From: JACMLD01 sp044227095
GTDB lineage: Bacteria > Bacteroidota > Bacteroidia > Chitinophagales > Chitinophagaceae
Length of the DNA stretch: 64,000 nt
Direction of reading: 5' to 3'
NCBI GenBank assembly: GCA_044227095.1
Contig: JBGAFV010000001.1
Location: 4,092,001-4,156,000, forward strand
Each line of letters starts with the position of its first letter. Positions within the stretch are counted from its first letter, which is position 1. The notes below the pieces were generated by a model. That model was not told where the DNA came from and did no database searches. It saw only the letters and a program-made list of their open reading frames with translations. Shown here piece after piece: positions 50,940 to 61,000 of the stretch. Made by a program: the position numbers and the translations under genes.

Positions 50940-51527
50940 ATGGCTACAAATATTATTGAACTATTGCAGCAGGCGCTAAATAGCAAACCCCTGCAGAAAG
51001 TAAGTCCTAATACACAGGAAGTAAAGAAATCAGCAGTAGATACTACAAACGCCAGCAAACTGGAGCAAGCCGTAATATCTGCGGTACTAACCGGTTTTTA
51101 TAAATTAACCAGGACACACGAAGGTGCTGGAAAAGTTTTAAGTGGAAATCTTTCTACAAGCTGGGGTGATTTGATCTTTGCAGAAAATAAACAAACGCTC
51201 ATTGAAAAAATTGTTTCTTATGCTGTTTCAAGTCCTGCAAATATAAATGCAGTACTTGAAATGGCCGGCGTAGAAGCAGCGGATATAATAAAGAATAATG
51301 CAGGTGGCAATAAAACAGCAACTGAAGACGATGTAATCGCATATATGAAAGATCAGCGAAATAATATTTTGCATTATTTGCCGGCTGCATTGCAATTAGG
51401 TGCTTTGTTGGATGATGATACACTTGACGATCACACACACAAAATGGACGGTCCTGTTTCTGGCCTGATGCATACGATAGAGAAAGCATTTTCGGGTACG
51501 CCTCCGCCGGAAGAAGGGAGTTATTAG
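50940..51527 (+). CDS. Conserved hypothetical helical protein
   Basis: 195 residues, soluble. Helix-rich start ('NIIELLQQALNSKPLQKVSPNTQEV'), then 'EQAVISAVLTGFYKLTRTHEGAGKVLSG', 'ENKQTLIEKIVSYAVSS' and an acidic C-terminal stretch ('LDDDTLDDHTHKMDGPVSGLMHTIEKAFSG'). The layout is somewhat like DUF937 proteins, but I cannot confirm it. It ends eight bases before the inverted repeat upstream of rimO. Function unknown. Confidence 0.7.
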   Translation: MATNIIELLQQALNSKPLQKVSPNTQEVKKSAVDTTNASKLEQAVISAVLTGFYKLTRTHEGAGKVLSGNLSTSWGDLIFAENKQTLIEKIVSYAVSSPANINAVLEMAGVEAADIIKNNAGGNKTATEDDVIAYMKDQRNNILHYLPAALQLGALLDDDTLDDHTHKMDGPVSGLMHTIEKAFSGTPPPEEGSY

Positions 51528-51532
51528 TCAGG

Positions 51533-51654
51533 ATTCGTTAGTCGTGAGTCTTTTCTCAAAAACAGGTTGTGAATAAGCAACCATTAAAGAAAGTAAGTCA
51601 GCGTTTTTAGCACAAAAATGGAGGTTCTGACTAACGAATAAAGACTCACGACTA
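51533..51654. repeat. Paired inverted repeats upstream of rimO
   Basis: ATTCGTTAGTC (51533-51543) is the perfect complement of GACTAACGAAT (51629-51639), and TAGTCGTGAGTCTTT (51539-51553) of AAAGACTCACGACTA (51640-51654). The two arms overlap on the left and abut on the right, so only one pairing can form at a time. The 75-base centre has no structure of note. The rimO -7 box TATATTTG (51660-51667) comes right after the right arm. Confidence 0.75.
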
Positions 51655-51674
51655 TGGACTATATTTGCCGTTGA

Positions 51675-52985
51675 ATGAAAGCAAGAACGTTAAAAAAGGA
51701 TAAGGTAAATATCATTACGCTGGGTTGCAGTAAAAACATGGTAGACAGTGAAGTGTTGAGCGGTCAGTTAATGGCTAATGATATTAATGTGGTGCATGAA
51801 AATAAAAAACTGGATCACAATATAGTTGTTGTTAACACCTGCGGTTTTATTGATAAAGCAAAGGAAGAAAGCATTAACACCATTTTAGATCAGTTGGAAT
51901 TAAAGCGACGCGGTAAGCTGGATAAAGTTTACGTTACAGGCTGTCTTAGCCAACGCTACCGCGATGATCTTGCAAACGAAATACAAGATGTAGATGCCTG
52001 GTTTGGCACAATGGAATTGCCATTAATGCTAAAGCAGTTTAATGCTGATTACAAAACAGAATTGCTTGGTGAGCGTTTGCTGGCCACTCCACAGCATTAT
52101 GCTTACATGAAAATTTCCGAAGGCTGCAACCGAACCTGTTCATTTTGCGCCATTCCTTTAATGAGGGGACAACATATCAGCAAACCAATAGAAGAATTGG
52201 TAAAAGAAGCTGAAAGTCTTGTAAAAAAGGGAGTGAAAGAAGTAATGCTGATTGCCCAGGAGCTTACTTATTACGGCTTGGATATTTATAAAAAACGCAT
52301 GCTGCCCGATTTGCTGAACCGCCTTGCCGATGTAAAAGGATTAGAGTGGATAAGGCTTCATTATGCATACCCTTCAAAATTTCCGTTAGATATTTTAGAC
52401 GTGATGCGTGAAAGAGAAAACATCTGCAATTATCTTGATATGCCGTTACAGCATGCCAGTGATAACATGCTTAAGGCAATGCGCCGCAATATTACAAAAG
52501 CCGAAATGGAAGAGTTGCTCTCCGCAGTACGGGAGAAAGTACCTGGCATCTGTTTGCGCACTACTTTAATAGCGGGGTTCCCGGGCGAAACACGAGATGA
52601 TGTAGAAGATGTAAAACAATTTCTGCAACAACAGCGTTTCGACAGAGTTGGTATTTTTCAATACTCGCATGAAGAAAATACTTCTGCTTATGAACTGGTT
52701 GACGATGTACCCGCTGAAGAAAAAGAGGCCCGTGCTCAGGAAGTTATGGAAGTACAGCAGGAGATTTCACTAGAAAAAAACCAGGAAAAAGTAGGACAAA
52801 CATTTAAAGTTCTCATTGATAAAAAAGAAGCCAGCCGCTACCTTGGCCGTACAGAATTTGATTCAGTAGAAGTAGATAATGAAGTAGTTATAAAAAGCTC
52901 ATCTAAACTTCCCATAGGCGATTTTGTAAAAGTAAAAATTACAAAAGCTTATGATTATGATTTAGAAGGTGAAGTAGTAAAGTGA
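51675..52985 (+). CDS. rimO: Ribosomal protein S12 methylthiotransferase
   Basis: 436 residues with the three domains of a methylthiotransferase. The N-terminal UPF0004 domain has three cluster-binding Cys (Cys18 in 'LGCSKNMVDSE', Cys56 in 'NTCGFI', Cys90 in 'VTGCLSQRY'). The radical-SAM domain has C151-x3-C155-x2-C158 ('CNRTCSFC'), with 'IAQELTYYG' and 'MPLQHASDNMLKAMRR', which separate RimO from MiaB. The C-terminal TRAM domain starts about residue 375. It adds a methylthio group to an Asp of ribosomal protein S12. An unusual inverted-repeat element sits just before its promoter. Confidence 0.96.
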   Translation: MKARTLKKDKVNIITLGCSKNMVDSEVLSGQLMANDINVVHENKKLDHNIVVVNTCGFIDKAKEESINTILDQLELKRRGKLDKVYVTGCLSQRYRDDLANEIQDVDAWFGTMELPLMLKQFNADYKTELLGERLLATPQHYAYMKISEGCNRTCSFCAIPLMRGQHISKPIEELVKEAESLVKKGVKEVMLIAQELTYYGLDIYKKRMLPDLLNRLADVKGLEWIRLHYAYPSKFPLDILDVMRERENICNYLDMPLQHASDNMLKAMRRNITKAEMEELLSAVREKVPGICLRTTLIAGFPGETRDDVEDVKQFLQQQRFDRVGIFQYSHEENTSAYELVDDVPAEEKEARAQEVMEVQQEISLEKNQEKVGQTFKVLIDKKEASRYLGRTEFDSVEVDNEVVIKSSSKLPIGDFVKVKITKAYDYDLEGEVVK

Positions 52986-53092
52986 TGCATGATTAGATTT
53001 CTGCTACTCCCATCAATTTTTTTACCTCAGTAATTTGTTATCGGTATCGGTATTCTGCGCACCGCTTTTCTTTAGCCTTAAATAGTCATTTT

Positions 53093-53125
53093 AAAAAAAA
53101 GGGCCATCCATAGAAATGGACAGCC
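53093..53125 (-). terminator. Orphan leftward terminator-like hairpin
   Basis: GGCCATCCAT (53102-53111) pairs with ATGGACAGCC (53116-53125) with two mismatches; the eight A's at 53093-53100 give a T run on the minus strand. No minus-strand gene ends nearby. Confidence 0.55.
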
Positions 53126-53435
53126 TCAACGATTGCTTGCCTATATGAAAATCTTAAAAATCTATTTTAAATCTATAGAGGTCAAAAAGCTTATAAATAA
53201 TATATAATAATTATTTATATGTAAAATATTTTCTTCTTAATTCAAAAATAATAAATTTTAATGTATTAAAAGCTATATAAATTGATTATTTAATTAAAAT
53301 AATTCACATATTATTTAGTTTAATATGTTGTATAACTCTATTGGTTGTTCCTTGCATTTTATTAATCTTTAAAAATGGGAATTACATCCATCAAGCTTAC
53401 TACAAACAATTTGTTAGAGAATCGGTTATTAGTTG

Positions 53436-53467
53436 AAAAAAAATGGCGGCAGTTTTTGCTGCCACCA
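53436..53467 (-). terminator. Terminator of the porin-like gene
   Basis: TGGCGGCAG (53444-53452) pairs with CTGCCACCA (53459-53467) with one mismatch; the A run to its left is the T run on the minus strand. It lies 57 bases past the stop. Confidence 0.8.
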
Positions 53468-53523
53468 TCAAAGTATTAAAGTAAACAAAGGTTCCTAATC
53501 CAGGTATGCTTAATTAGCAAATT

Positions 53524-54585
53524 TTAGAAGCTGTAAATAGCTGCAACTAAAAAAGTAGCAGTGTTTTTGGTACCAGTGCCATCATGTTTGCTGAAATAAG
53601 GGTCACTTGCACCATCAAACCTTAGTTCAGGCATAATGATAATACCTGCAACTGGTTTAATGTTTAATGTAGCAGTTATTTCATATAGATCAGTTCCGAA
53701 ATAACCAGTCACATTTTTCTTGTCCCAAAATTTCTCACCGCGGACTGTAAAACCAAATTTATCAGAAGGATCTACATTAAGGTAAAGTGCTGCGCCAGAC
53801 CAATGTTCAGTGCTAAGTCCATCGGGCTTAACCCATTTCATGGTAGCATTTGCTCCAATACCAAATTTGCCGGTGATTTTAGTAAGGATGGTTAAATCCA
53901 CTTGCTTTTGAGAAGTTTTACTTGTATCCTTTCCACCTACGTAGTTAAGATAGCCGGTAAATTTTCCGTTAGCAGTACCTGCATGAAATTGCGCCAGCAG
54001 AAACTTGTTTTCAAAAGGTGCTGATATGTAATCTGTAGGATTAGCAATACCAATCATAAAGCCTGTAGTAGCAGAAGTAGCTACGTCCATTTTTAAACCA
54101 GTATGAGAAAAAGGTCCATAAGAAAACATGTAACTCATACTGTAATTACGGTTCAATTGCGGATCAAGCAATTCATAGCCAACATGGGTTGCAAATTTAC
54201 CTGCTGTAAAGGTTACTTTGCTAGATGGGGCATATGTAATATATGCCTGTTTAACCGCCTGGGTGATGCCTGTTTCGTTATAAGAGAACTCTTTTGCACG
54301 TGAACCGAAACCTAAATCAACCACTGCACCGATTTTTCCAAAAGAATGCGCAATTTTTACAGATGCCATGCCCAATTCGAATGAATTGTGCGAATTGGTA
54401 AAACTGGTGGCATTGTTTGTAGCAAGAGTGCTTTTCGCGTTAGCAAAATTAAAACGGTAATACACGTCTACAGACCCAGTGATAGTAGTTGTTTTTACGG
54501 GCTCTGCAGCTTTTGTAGAATCCTGGCCATTGGCTTCCATGAGGCATACCAGTGCCATTGCAGAAAAGGAGATTTTTCTTAACAT
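53524..54585 (-). CDS. Porin-like outer-membrane beta-barrel protein next to amt
   Basis: 353 residues with a signal peptide (cut near 'MEANGQ', residue 21). 'TTTITGSVDVYYRFNFANAKS' opens a barrel of about 14-16 strands ('VKIAHSFGKIGAVVDLGFGSRAKEF', 'QAYITYAPSSKVTFTAGKFATHVGYELLDPQLNRNYSMSYMFSYGPFSHTGLKMDV'), ending with the Phe-terminated strand 'TATFLVAAIYSF'. This is the putative beta-barrel porin-2 pattern. It lies 147 bases downstream of amt on the same strand, so it could serve ammonium or small nitrogen compounds at the outer membrane; that role is inference from position. Confidence 0.87.
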   Translation of the reverse strand: MLRKISFSAMALVCLMEANGQDSTKAAEPVKTTTITGSVDVYYRFNFANAKSTLATNNATSFTNSHNSFELGMASVKIAHSFGKIGAVVDLGFGSRAKEFSYNETGITQAVKQAYITYAPSSKVTFTAGKFATHVGYELLDPQLNRNYSMSYMFSYGPFSHTGLKMDVATSATTGFMIGIANPTDYISAPFENKFLLAQFHAGTANGKFTGYLNYVGGKDTSKTSQKQVDLTILTKITGKFGIGANATMKWVKPDGLSTEHWSGAALYLNVDPSDKFGFTVRGEKFWDKKNVTGYFGTDLYEITATLNIKPVAGIIIMPELRFDGASDPYFSKHDGTGTKNTATFLVAAIYSF

Positions 54586-54732
54586 TGCAGTTGATTTTAA
54601 GGTTAAATAAAAGGTATGGCTATATGAGCTTGGTCAGAAGCGAACATGTAACCGTACCTTTTTTTATTGATGAACTAATTATTAAACTTGCACTCTTTAG
54701 TTCATAGTAGCGGCAATCGTAATGAGATAAGA

Positions 54733-56109
54733 TTAGTCGCTGTTTTTAACCAGCAATGTTCCCTGTACATAATTTTCATCATGCTGAGAAGCATCTAGAC
54801 CCATTTCTTCTTCTTCAACACTTACACGCAATGGCAGGATGAAGTTGATAAATTTAAATATGATAAAAGATACAACGAAGCTATACGTAACAACTATTGC
54901 CATTCCTATAAACTGAGGGCCGAACAAGTCTCCACCATACAATAAGCCCTGGTGATTAACTGTACCATCAGCTACAACAACACTGTTTACAGAATGATGC
55001 GCAAATACGCCGGTTAGCAACATACCAACCATACCGCCTACTCCATGGCAAGGAAACACGTCAAGTGTATCATCAAGTGATGATTTTGCTTTCCATGCAC
55101 ATACAAGATTAGAAATAATAGCAGCTATAAAACCAATAAATGCACTGTTAGCAGTTCCTACAAAACCAGAGCCAGGTGTAATTGCCACCAGCCCAACAAC
55201 AGCGCCAATACAGAAACCAAGTACAGAAGGTTTTTTGCCTCTCATTACATCAAAAAACATCCATGTAAGACCAGCTGATGCGGCTGCAGTATTTGTTGCT
55301 GCAAAAGCTGAAACAGATAAATCGTTTGCAGCAAGTGCTGAACCTGCATTAAATCCAAACCAGCCAAACCAAAGCAAACCGGTTCCAATCAAAACATATG
55401 GAACGTTTGCCGGATGCATTTCAACTTTTTCAATATGTGCTTTTCTTCTTTTAAGAACTATAGCACCTGCAAGAGCTGCACAACCAGCAGTTATGTGTAC
55501 AACTGTACCACCTGCAAAGTCAAGTACACCCATTTTAGCAAGAAAACCTTCAGGGTGCCATGCCCAATGCGCAACTGGGAAATATATAAGAATACAAAAA
55601 AGAACAATAAACAGAACATATGCGGTAAACCGTATACGTTCAGCAACAGCACCCACTACAAGTGCAGGGGTAATGATTGCAAACATTAACTGAAACAATG
55701 CAAACAAAGGCATAGGGATTGTTGGTCCGCCCGGCCATGGTGCCGAAGAAAATACGCCTTTAAAAAATGCGAAAGCACTCGGGCTTCCTATAATGCCATT
55801 TATTGAAGGGCCAAAAGACATACTAAAACCAAATACCAACCAAAGGATACTTACAATACCAGCTGCCACGAAACTTTTAATCATTGTAGACAAAACGTTC
55901 TTTCTATTTACCATGCCACCATAGAAGAAAGCCAGACCGGGGGTCATAATAAACACCAAAGCTGTAGCAACAATAATCCAGGCTATGTCTGAGCCAACAT
56001 AGGTTTTTGACCCGTCCCAGGGAGCGTCTGGTTTAATGAAAATTGCGGCAATTGATACGGCAGCTAAAACCAAAAATGGAAGAACCTTTTTTAAAGTTAG
56101 TTTGAGCAT
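54733..56109 (-). CDS. amt: Ammonium transporter
   Basis: 458 residues with eleven to twelve predicted membrane segments. 'FIMTPGLAFFYGGMVNRKNVLSTMIKSFVAAGIVSILWLVFGFSMSFG' is the characteristic Amt start, and 'DFAGGTVVHITAGCAALAGA' is the family signature with the first pore His. The twin partner His lies in 'DTLDVFPCHGVGGMVGMLLTGVFA'. 'SAVAERIRFTAYVLF' type segments complete the core. The C-terminal cytoplasmic tail ends 'EEMGLDASQHDENYVQGTLLVKNSD', which carries the Asp/Glu-rich region after the last helix. No GlnK/GlnB gene is adjacent, which is unusual. The upstream region (56110-56472) is very AT-rich and probably regulated by nitrogen. Confidence 0.96.
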   Translation of the reverse strand: MLKLTLKKVLPFLVLAAVSIAAIFIKPDAPWDGSKTYVGSDIAWIIVATALVFIMTPGLAFFYGGMVNRKNVLSTMIKSFVAAGIVSILWLVFGFSMSFGPSINGIIGSPSAFAFFKGVFSSAPWPGGPTIPMPLFALFQLMFAIITPALVVGAVAERIRFTAYVLFIVLFCILIYFPVAHWAWHPEGFLAKMGVLDFAGGTVVHITAGCAALAGAIVLKRRKAHIEKVEMHPANVPYVLIGTGLLWFGWFGFNAGSALAANDLSVSAFAATNTAAASAGLTWMFFDVMRGKKPSVLGFCIGAVVGLVAITPGSGFVGTANSAFIGFIAAIISNLVCAWKAKSSLDDTLDVFPCHGVGGMVGMLLTGVFAHHSVNSVVVADGTVNHQGLLYGGDLFGPQFIGMAIVVTYSFVVSFIIFKFINFILPLRVSVEEEEMGLDASQHDENYVQGTLLVKNSD

Positions 56110-56472
56110 TGCATTAGTTTTTAGTTAAAGTAATATTAGAAAACCTGAAGATTTAATAATCTTTAGCTAAAATAGATAAAAACGATCAAATAAAATCCAA
56201 ATGTTAATATATAATTATTTATAATATGTTATTCAATTTTATGATTGTTTAAAAAGTTTTCACATATCTACTTGATCTTCAAATATCATCCGCCGTAATT
56301 TCTTTGAAAAGTATAAATATTGAAGTAAAATATTTGTGATAAATAAATCAAATTTTTGATATAATAACACCAATTAATTCACATTATAAATATTTAACAT
56401 GTATTATTTAAGCTTGTAGTAAATAAAAAAGCCACTCCTAATGGAATGGCTTCAAGAACATATTTTGAAAGC
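56110..56472. other. 363-base AT-rich upstream region of amt
   Basis: No ORF. It contains the leftward terminator of gltD (56425-56452) and then about 300 bases of extremely AT-rich DNA that must carry the amt promoter. The phrases 'ATATAATTATTTATA' and 'AATTCACAT' also occur in the gap downstream of the porin-like gene. No known riboswitch or sigma-54 (-24 GG/-12 GC) element was recognised. Confidence 0.5.
56425..56452 (-). terminator. Terminator of gltBD
   Basis: AAGCCACTCC (56429-56438) pairs with GGAATGGCTT (56443-56452), one G-T pair, and A's at 56425-56430 give the T run on the minus strand. It separates gltBD from amt, so amt has its own promoter. Confidence 0.82.
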
Positions 56473-57978
56473 TTATAATGCCAAAAGCAGGTTTTCATCC
56501 TTACTTTCTAAAATTGATACACCATCGTTTAAAAACTCATCTACTTTCCTGGCACATTCCCTTCCTTCACTAATAGCCCAAACAACAAGACTTTGACCAC
56601 GACGCATATCCCCAGCTGTAAAAACTTTTGCAATATTTGTCTGATAAGCTTTTTCTGTTGCTTTTACATTTCCCCTATCATCTAGCTCTACACCTAATTC
56701 TGTAAGCAATCCTGCTGGTTGCGGGTACACAAAACCCATTGCCAACAATGTTAGTTCACAAGGAATCTCCCGCTCACTGCCTGCTACTTCCGTAAACTGG
56801 GCAGCCCTTCCATCAGGCCCAATAGCCCATTCAAGATCTACGATCTTAAGCGCCTTTAAATTTCCTTTTCCATCACCAATGAATTCTTTAGTGGCCACAG
56901 CCCATCTTCTTGCTGCCCCTTCTTCATGCGAGCTTGAAGTTTTTAATGTCATTGGGTATGAAGGCCAGGGCATAAATTCGGTCCTGCCATCTGGTGGTTT
57001 TGGCAATAGTTCAAATTGGGTAATAGAAACAGCACCATGACGGTTAGATGTTCCAACACAATCACTGCCGGTATCACCACCTCCAATAACCACAACATTT
57101 TTTCCTGTAGCAACTAATTCTTCCGGAAAAATATTACTTTCTATTGTTGGGTTTGCAAATGGATCTTTTCCTGCGTTTCTTTTATTCTGTTGTTTAAGGA
57201 ATTGCATTGCATAATACACCCCGTTAAGATCACGGCCCGGAATTTTTAAATCGCGGGGCACTGTAGAACCACCGGCAAGTATAATTGCCTGATTTTCGCG
57301 AAGCAAATCATTAATACTAACGTTAACGCCTACGTTAGCATTACAAATAAATGTAACGCCTTCTTCTTCCATTAGTTTAACCCTGCGATCCACCACCCAT
57401 TTCTCTAATTTAAAATCAGGAATGCCATATCTTAATAAGCCACCCGGCGCATCATCTCTTTCATATACTGTTACAGAATGTCCTGCATAATTCAATTGTG
57501 CTGCTGCAGCAAGACCAGCGGGCCCTGATCCAACAACTGCAATTTTTTTACCAGTGCGTATATTGGGTTTTCTTGCTTTTACAAAACCTTTATCGAAAGC
57601 AATTTCAATAATATGCTTTTCAATTTCCTCAATGGTAATTGCAGGTTGATTAATGCCCAGCACACATGCACTTTCGCATGGGGCAGGACAAATACGGCCT
57701 GTAAACTCCGGAAAGTTATTGGTAGAAGTAAGAATATCATATGCCTCCTGCCAGTTCTTCTGGTAAACAGCATCATTAAATTCAGGAATTACATTACCAA
57801 GCGGGCACCCGCTATGACAAAAAGGAATGCCGCAATTCATACAACGTGCAGCCTGCTGGTTCAGCTTTTCATCTGAATATCTTTCAATAAACTCGTTGTA
57901 ATTCTGAATACGTTCCTGTACCGATTTTTTACCTGGCAACTCTCTGGTAAATTCCAGGAAACCTGTTGGTTTGCCCAT
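56473..57978 (-). CDS. gltD: Glutamate synthase (NADPH) small subunit
   Basis: 501 residues. N-terminal Fe-S region with C46-x2-C49-x4-C54-x3-C58 ('CMNCGIPFCHSGC') and the second set 'CPAPCESAC'. FAD-binding 'VVGSGPAGLAAAAQLNYAGHSVTVYERDDAPGGLLRYGIPDFKL', then the NADPH-binding 'VVIGGGDTGSDCVGTSNRHGA'. The end holds 'VFTAGDMRRGQSLVVWAISEGRECA'. It passes electrons from NADPH to GltB for the reductive transfer of glutamine amide to 2-oxoglutarate. It lies 90 bases downstream of gltB in the same operon. Confidence 0.97.
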   Translation of the reverse strand: MGKPTGFLEFTRELPGKKSVQERIQNYNEFIERYSDEKLNQQAARCMNCGIPFCHSGCPLGNVIPEFNDAVYQKNWQEAYDILTSTNNFPEFTGRICPAPCESACVLGINQPAITIEEIEKHIIEIAFDKGFVKARKPNIRTGKKIAVVGSGPAGLAAAAQLNYAGHSVTVYERDDAPGGLLRYGIPDFKLEKWVVDRRVKLMEEEGVTFICNANVGVNVSINDLLRENQAIILAGGSTVPRDLKIPGRDLNGVYYAMQFLKQQNKRNAGKDPFANPTIESNIFPEELVATGKNVVVIGGGDTGSDCVGTSNRHGAVSITQFELLPKPPDGRTEFMPWPSYPMTLKTSSSHEEGAARRWAVATKEFIGDGKGNLKALKIVDLEWAIGPDGRAAQFTEVAGSEREIPCELTLLAMGFVYPQPAGLLTELGVELDDRGNVKATEKAYQTNIAKVFTAGDMRRGQSLVVWAISEGRECARKVDEFLNDGVSILESKDENLLLAL

Positions 57979-58068
57979 TTTCTATTGCTGATTTTGAAAT
58001 TTGTATGTTATAATTACTTGCTACTATTTTCTGTAACTCATGAACTAATTACTCAATAAACCAATCAA

Positions 58069-61000
58069 CTATTTTCCCGCTTCCACTTTTTGTTTTTTCT
58101 TATCACTCAGTACTTTTTTATAATCTCTTGGAAATACTTTTACAAAATTTTTTAACTGATTTTCGAAATCGTCAATTACAAATTTGGCAACTGTGCTTGC
58201 TGTGTAAGCGTAATGTTTTGTAATCATGTCGCTCAGCAGTCTTGCATCTTCCTGGTCCAGCGGATCCAAATCAACCATTTCTTTATTGCAATTCTCACTA
58301 AACTTTCCTTTTACATCATATATATACGCAATACCCCCACTCATACCAGCAGCAAAATTTCTTCCAACATCGCCAAGAATTACTACGCGGCCACCAGTCA
58401 TGTATTCGCAACCATGATCCCCTACTCCTTCTACCACTACATTAGCACCTGAGTTGCGTACACCAAATCTTTCACCAGCTTTGCCACGGATAAAAGATTC
58501 GCCTGATGTAGCGCCATAAAAAGCAACATTGCCAATAATGCTGTTGTTTTCAGGTACAAACCTGGCTTCTTTAGAAGGATAAACTATCAGCCTTGCTCCA
58601 CTTAAGCCCTTGCCAAAATAGTCATTTGCATCTCCTTCTAATTCAAGTGTAACGCCATTTGTATTGAAAGCGCCAAAGCTTTGGCCTGCTGTTCCGGAAA
58701 AATTAAAATGAATGGTATCTTCTGGTAATCCTGCTGCTTTATATTTTTTAGTAATCTCGTTTGAAAGGATTGTACCGGCAGTCCTGTCAATATTCCTTAT
58801 TGGAAAAGATGCGACAATACGCTGCTGTTTTTCAAGAGAGGGTTGTGCTGCAGCAAGTAATTTCCAGTCTAAAACTTCATCAAGGCCATGATCTTGTTTT
58901 TCCTGGTTATATATACCTGTATAAGCTGACGTTGGTTCTTTATATAAAACAGGAGATAAATCCAACTTGCTGTATTTCCAATGATTAATATCCGGCCTTA
59001 CTTCAAGATTATCTGCCTGGCCAACCATTTCGTTTACCGTACGATAACCCAAATCTGCCATAATTTCTCTTAGTTCCTGCACCATGAATTTGAAAAAGTT
59101 CACAACATGATCTGCATCGCCGGTAAATCTTTTCCTCAACTCAGGGTCTTGTGTAGCCACGCCTACAGGACAAGTATTCATATGGCATTTGCGCATCATT
59201 ATACAACCTTCTACAACAAGTGCAGCTGTTGCAACGCCCCATTCTTCTGCACCCAGTAAAGTTGCAATAGCAATATCTCGTCCTGTTTTCATTTGCCCGT
59301 CTGCCTGTACAACAACCCTGCTGCGCAGTTTATTTTTAACCAGTGTTTGGTGTGTTTCCGCCAATCCAAGCTCCCATGGCAAACCTGCATGTTTAATAGA
59401 ACTGATTGGCGAAGCGCCGGTACCACCATCAAATCCGGCAATAAGTATAACATCTGCTTTCGCTTTTGCAACGCCGGTAGCTATAGTGCCTACACCTGCT
59501 TTAGAAACAAGTTTTACATTGATCCTTGCAGCACGGTTAGCATTCTTTAAATCGAAAATAAGTTGCGCCAGATCTTCAATTGAATAGATATCGTGATGCG
59601 GTGGCGGCGATATTAAGCCAACACCAGGGGTGGAATGTCTTGTTCTGCCAATCCAATCATCTACTTTATAACCAGGAAGCTGACCACCTTCTCCTGGTTT
59701 TGCACCTTGCGCCATTTTAATTTGCAATTCATCAGCTTCAGTAAGATAAAGACTGGTAACACCGAACCTTGCACTTGCAACTTGTTTAATAGCGCTACGC
59801 ATTGAATCGCCATTGGGCAATTTTTCATAGCGGCTTTCGTCTTCACCACCTTCACCAGTATTACTTTTGCCACCCAGCCTGTTCATAGCAATTGCAAGGG
59901 TTGTATGGGCTTCCCATGAAATAGAACCAAAACTCATTGCACCGGTAGCAAAACGTTTAAATATATTTTCGGCTGGCTCTACTTCATTAATTGAAATTGC
60001 AGGGCGATTGCGTTTAAACCTGAACATGCTGCGCAATGTGGCAGCTCTCTCACTCTGATCATTAACCGATTTTGAATATTTCTTGAAAGTATTGTAATCA
60101 TTCATCCGCGTTGAATACTGCAACAGGTGAATGGTTTGTGGATTGAAAAGATGGAATTCACCTTTGCGTTTCCATTGGTAAATACCACCAGTTGGAAGCC
60201 TGTCTACCGGTACATTTTTCTTGCTGAATGCAAACGTATGCTTTGCCAGTGCTTCTTTAGCAAGCTCATCAAGTCCTATACCTTCAATGCGGGATGTAGC
60301 CCCAGTAAAATATTTATCTACTACATCTTTATTCAATCCAAGTATTTCAAAAATTTGTGCTCCCTGGTAAGATTGCAATGTAGATATTCCCATTTTAGAG
60401 AACACTTTCAGCAAACCATCGTTAACTGCTTTAATATAATTCTTTCTCAACTCCTCCCATGTAAGGCTGGTTTCAATGTCATTATTCACCTTCATATTGC
60501 GGATGGTAGCCAGCGCCAGGTAAGGGTTAATTGCGGTAACACCAAATGCAAGAAGACATGCAAAATGATGAACTTCCCATACATCACCGGCTTCTACTAC
60601 AATACCTACTTGTCCGCGCAGGCCTTTGCGAATAAGGTAGTGATGAACGGCTGCAGTTGCAAGAAGGCTGGGTATGGCTACGTGTTCTGAATCTACGGCC
60701 CTGTCGCACAAAATCAATACTTCAAAACCATCGTGCACCGCATCTTCTGCATAACGGCAAAGCCTGTCCAGTCCGGCTTTTAAAGAACCGGGTTTGCCAT
60801 CAGCCCTGAAATAAGTTTGCAATGTTTTTGCCTGGAATATACCCGTATCAATACTGCGCAATTTCTCCAGTTCTGTACTTGTAAGTATTGGATGTTTTAG
60901 TGCTACAGTATGACAATGTTTTGGATCCTCGTCAAGCAGGTTGCCATTATTGCCAACAAAAGCTGCAAGGCTCATTACCATTCTTTCGCGGATAGGATCT

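Larger units (their letters stand above)
52986..53523. other. 538-base AT-rich gap with two leftward terminators
   Basis: No credible ORF. It holds a leftward terminator right after the porin-like gene (53436-53467) and a second leftward terminator-like hairpin 310 bases further on (53093-53125), with very AT-rich DNA between them ('ATAATAATTATTTATATG' and similar). The second terminator has no protein gene of its own, so an untranslated leftward transcript here is possible. Confidence 0.5.

Noticed and set aside
60127..60690. 187-residue frame opposite to gltB
   Set aside because: A shadow of a highly conserved gene; no start signal, no family, composition rich in Cys, Tyr and Phe.
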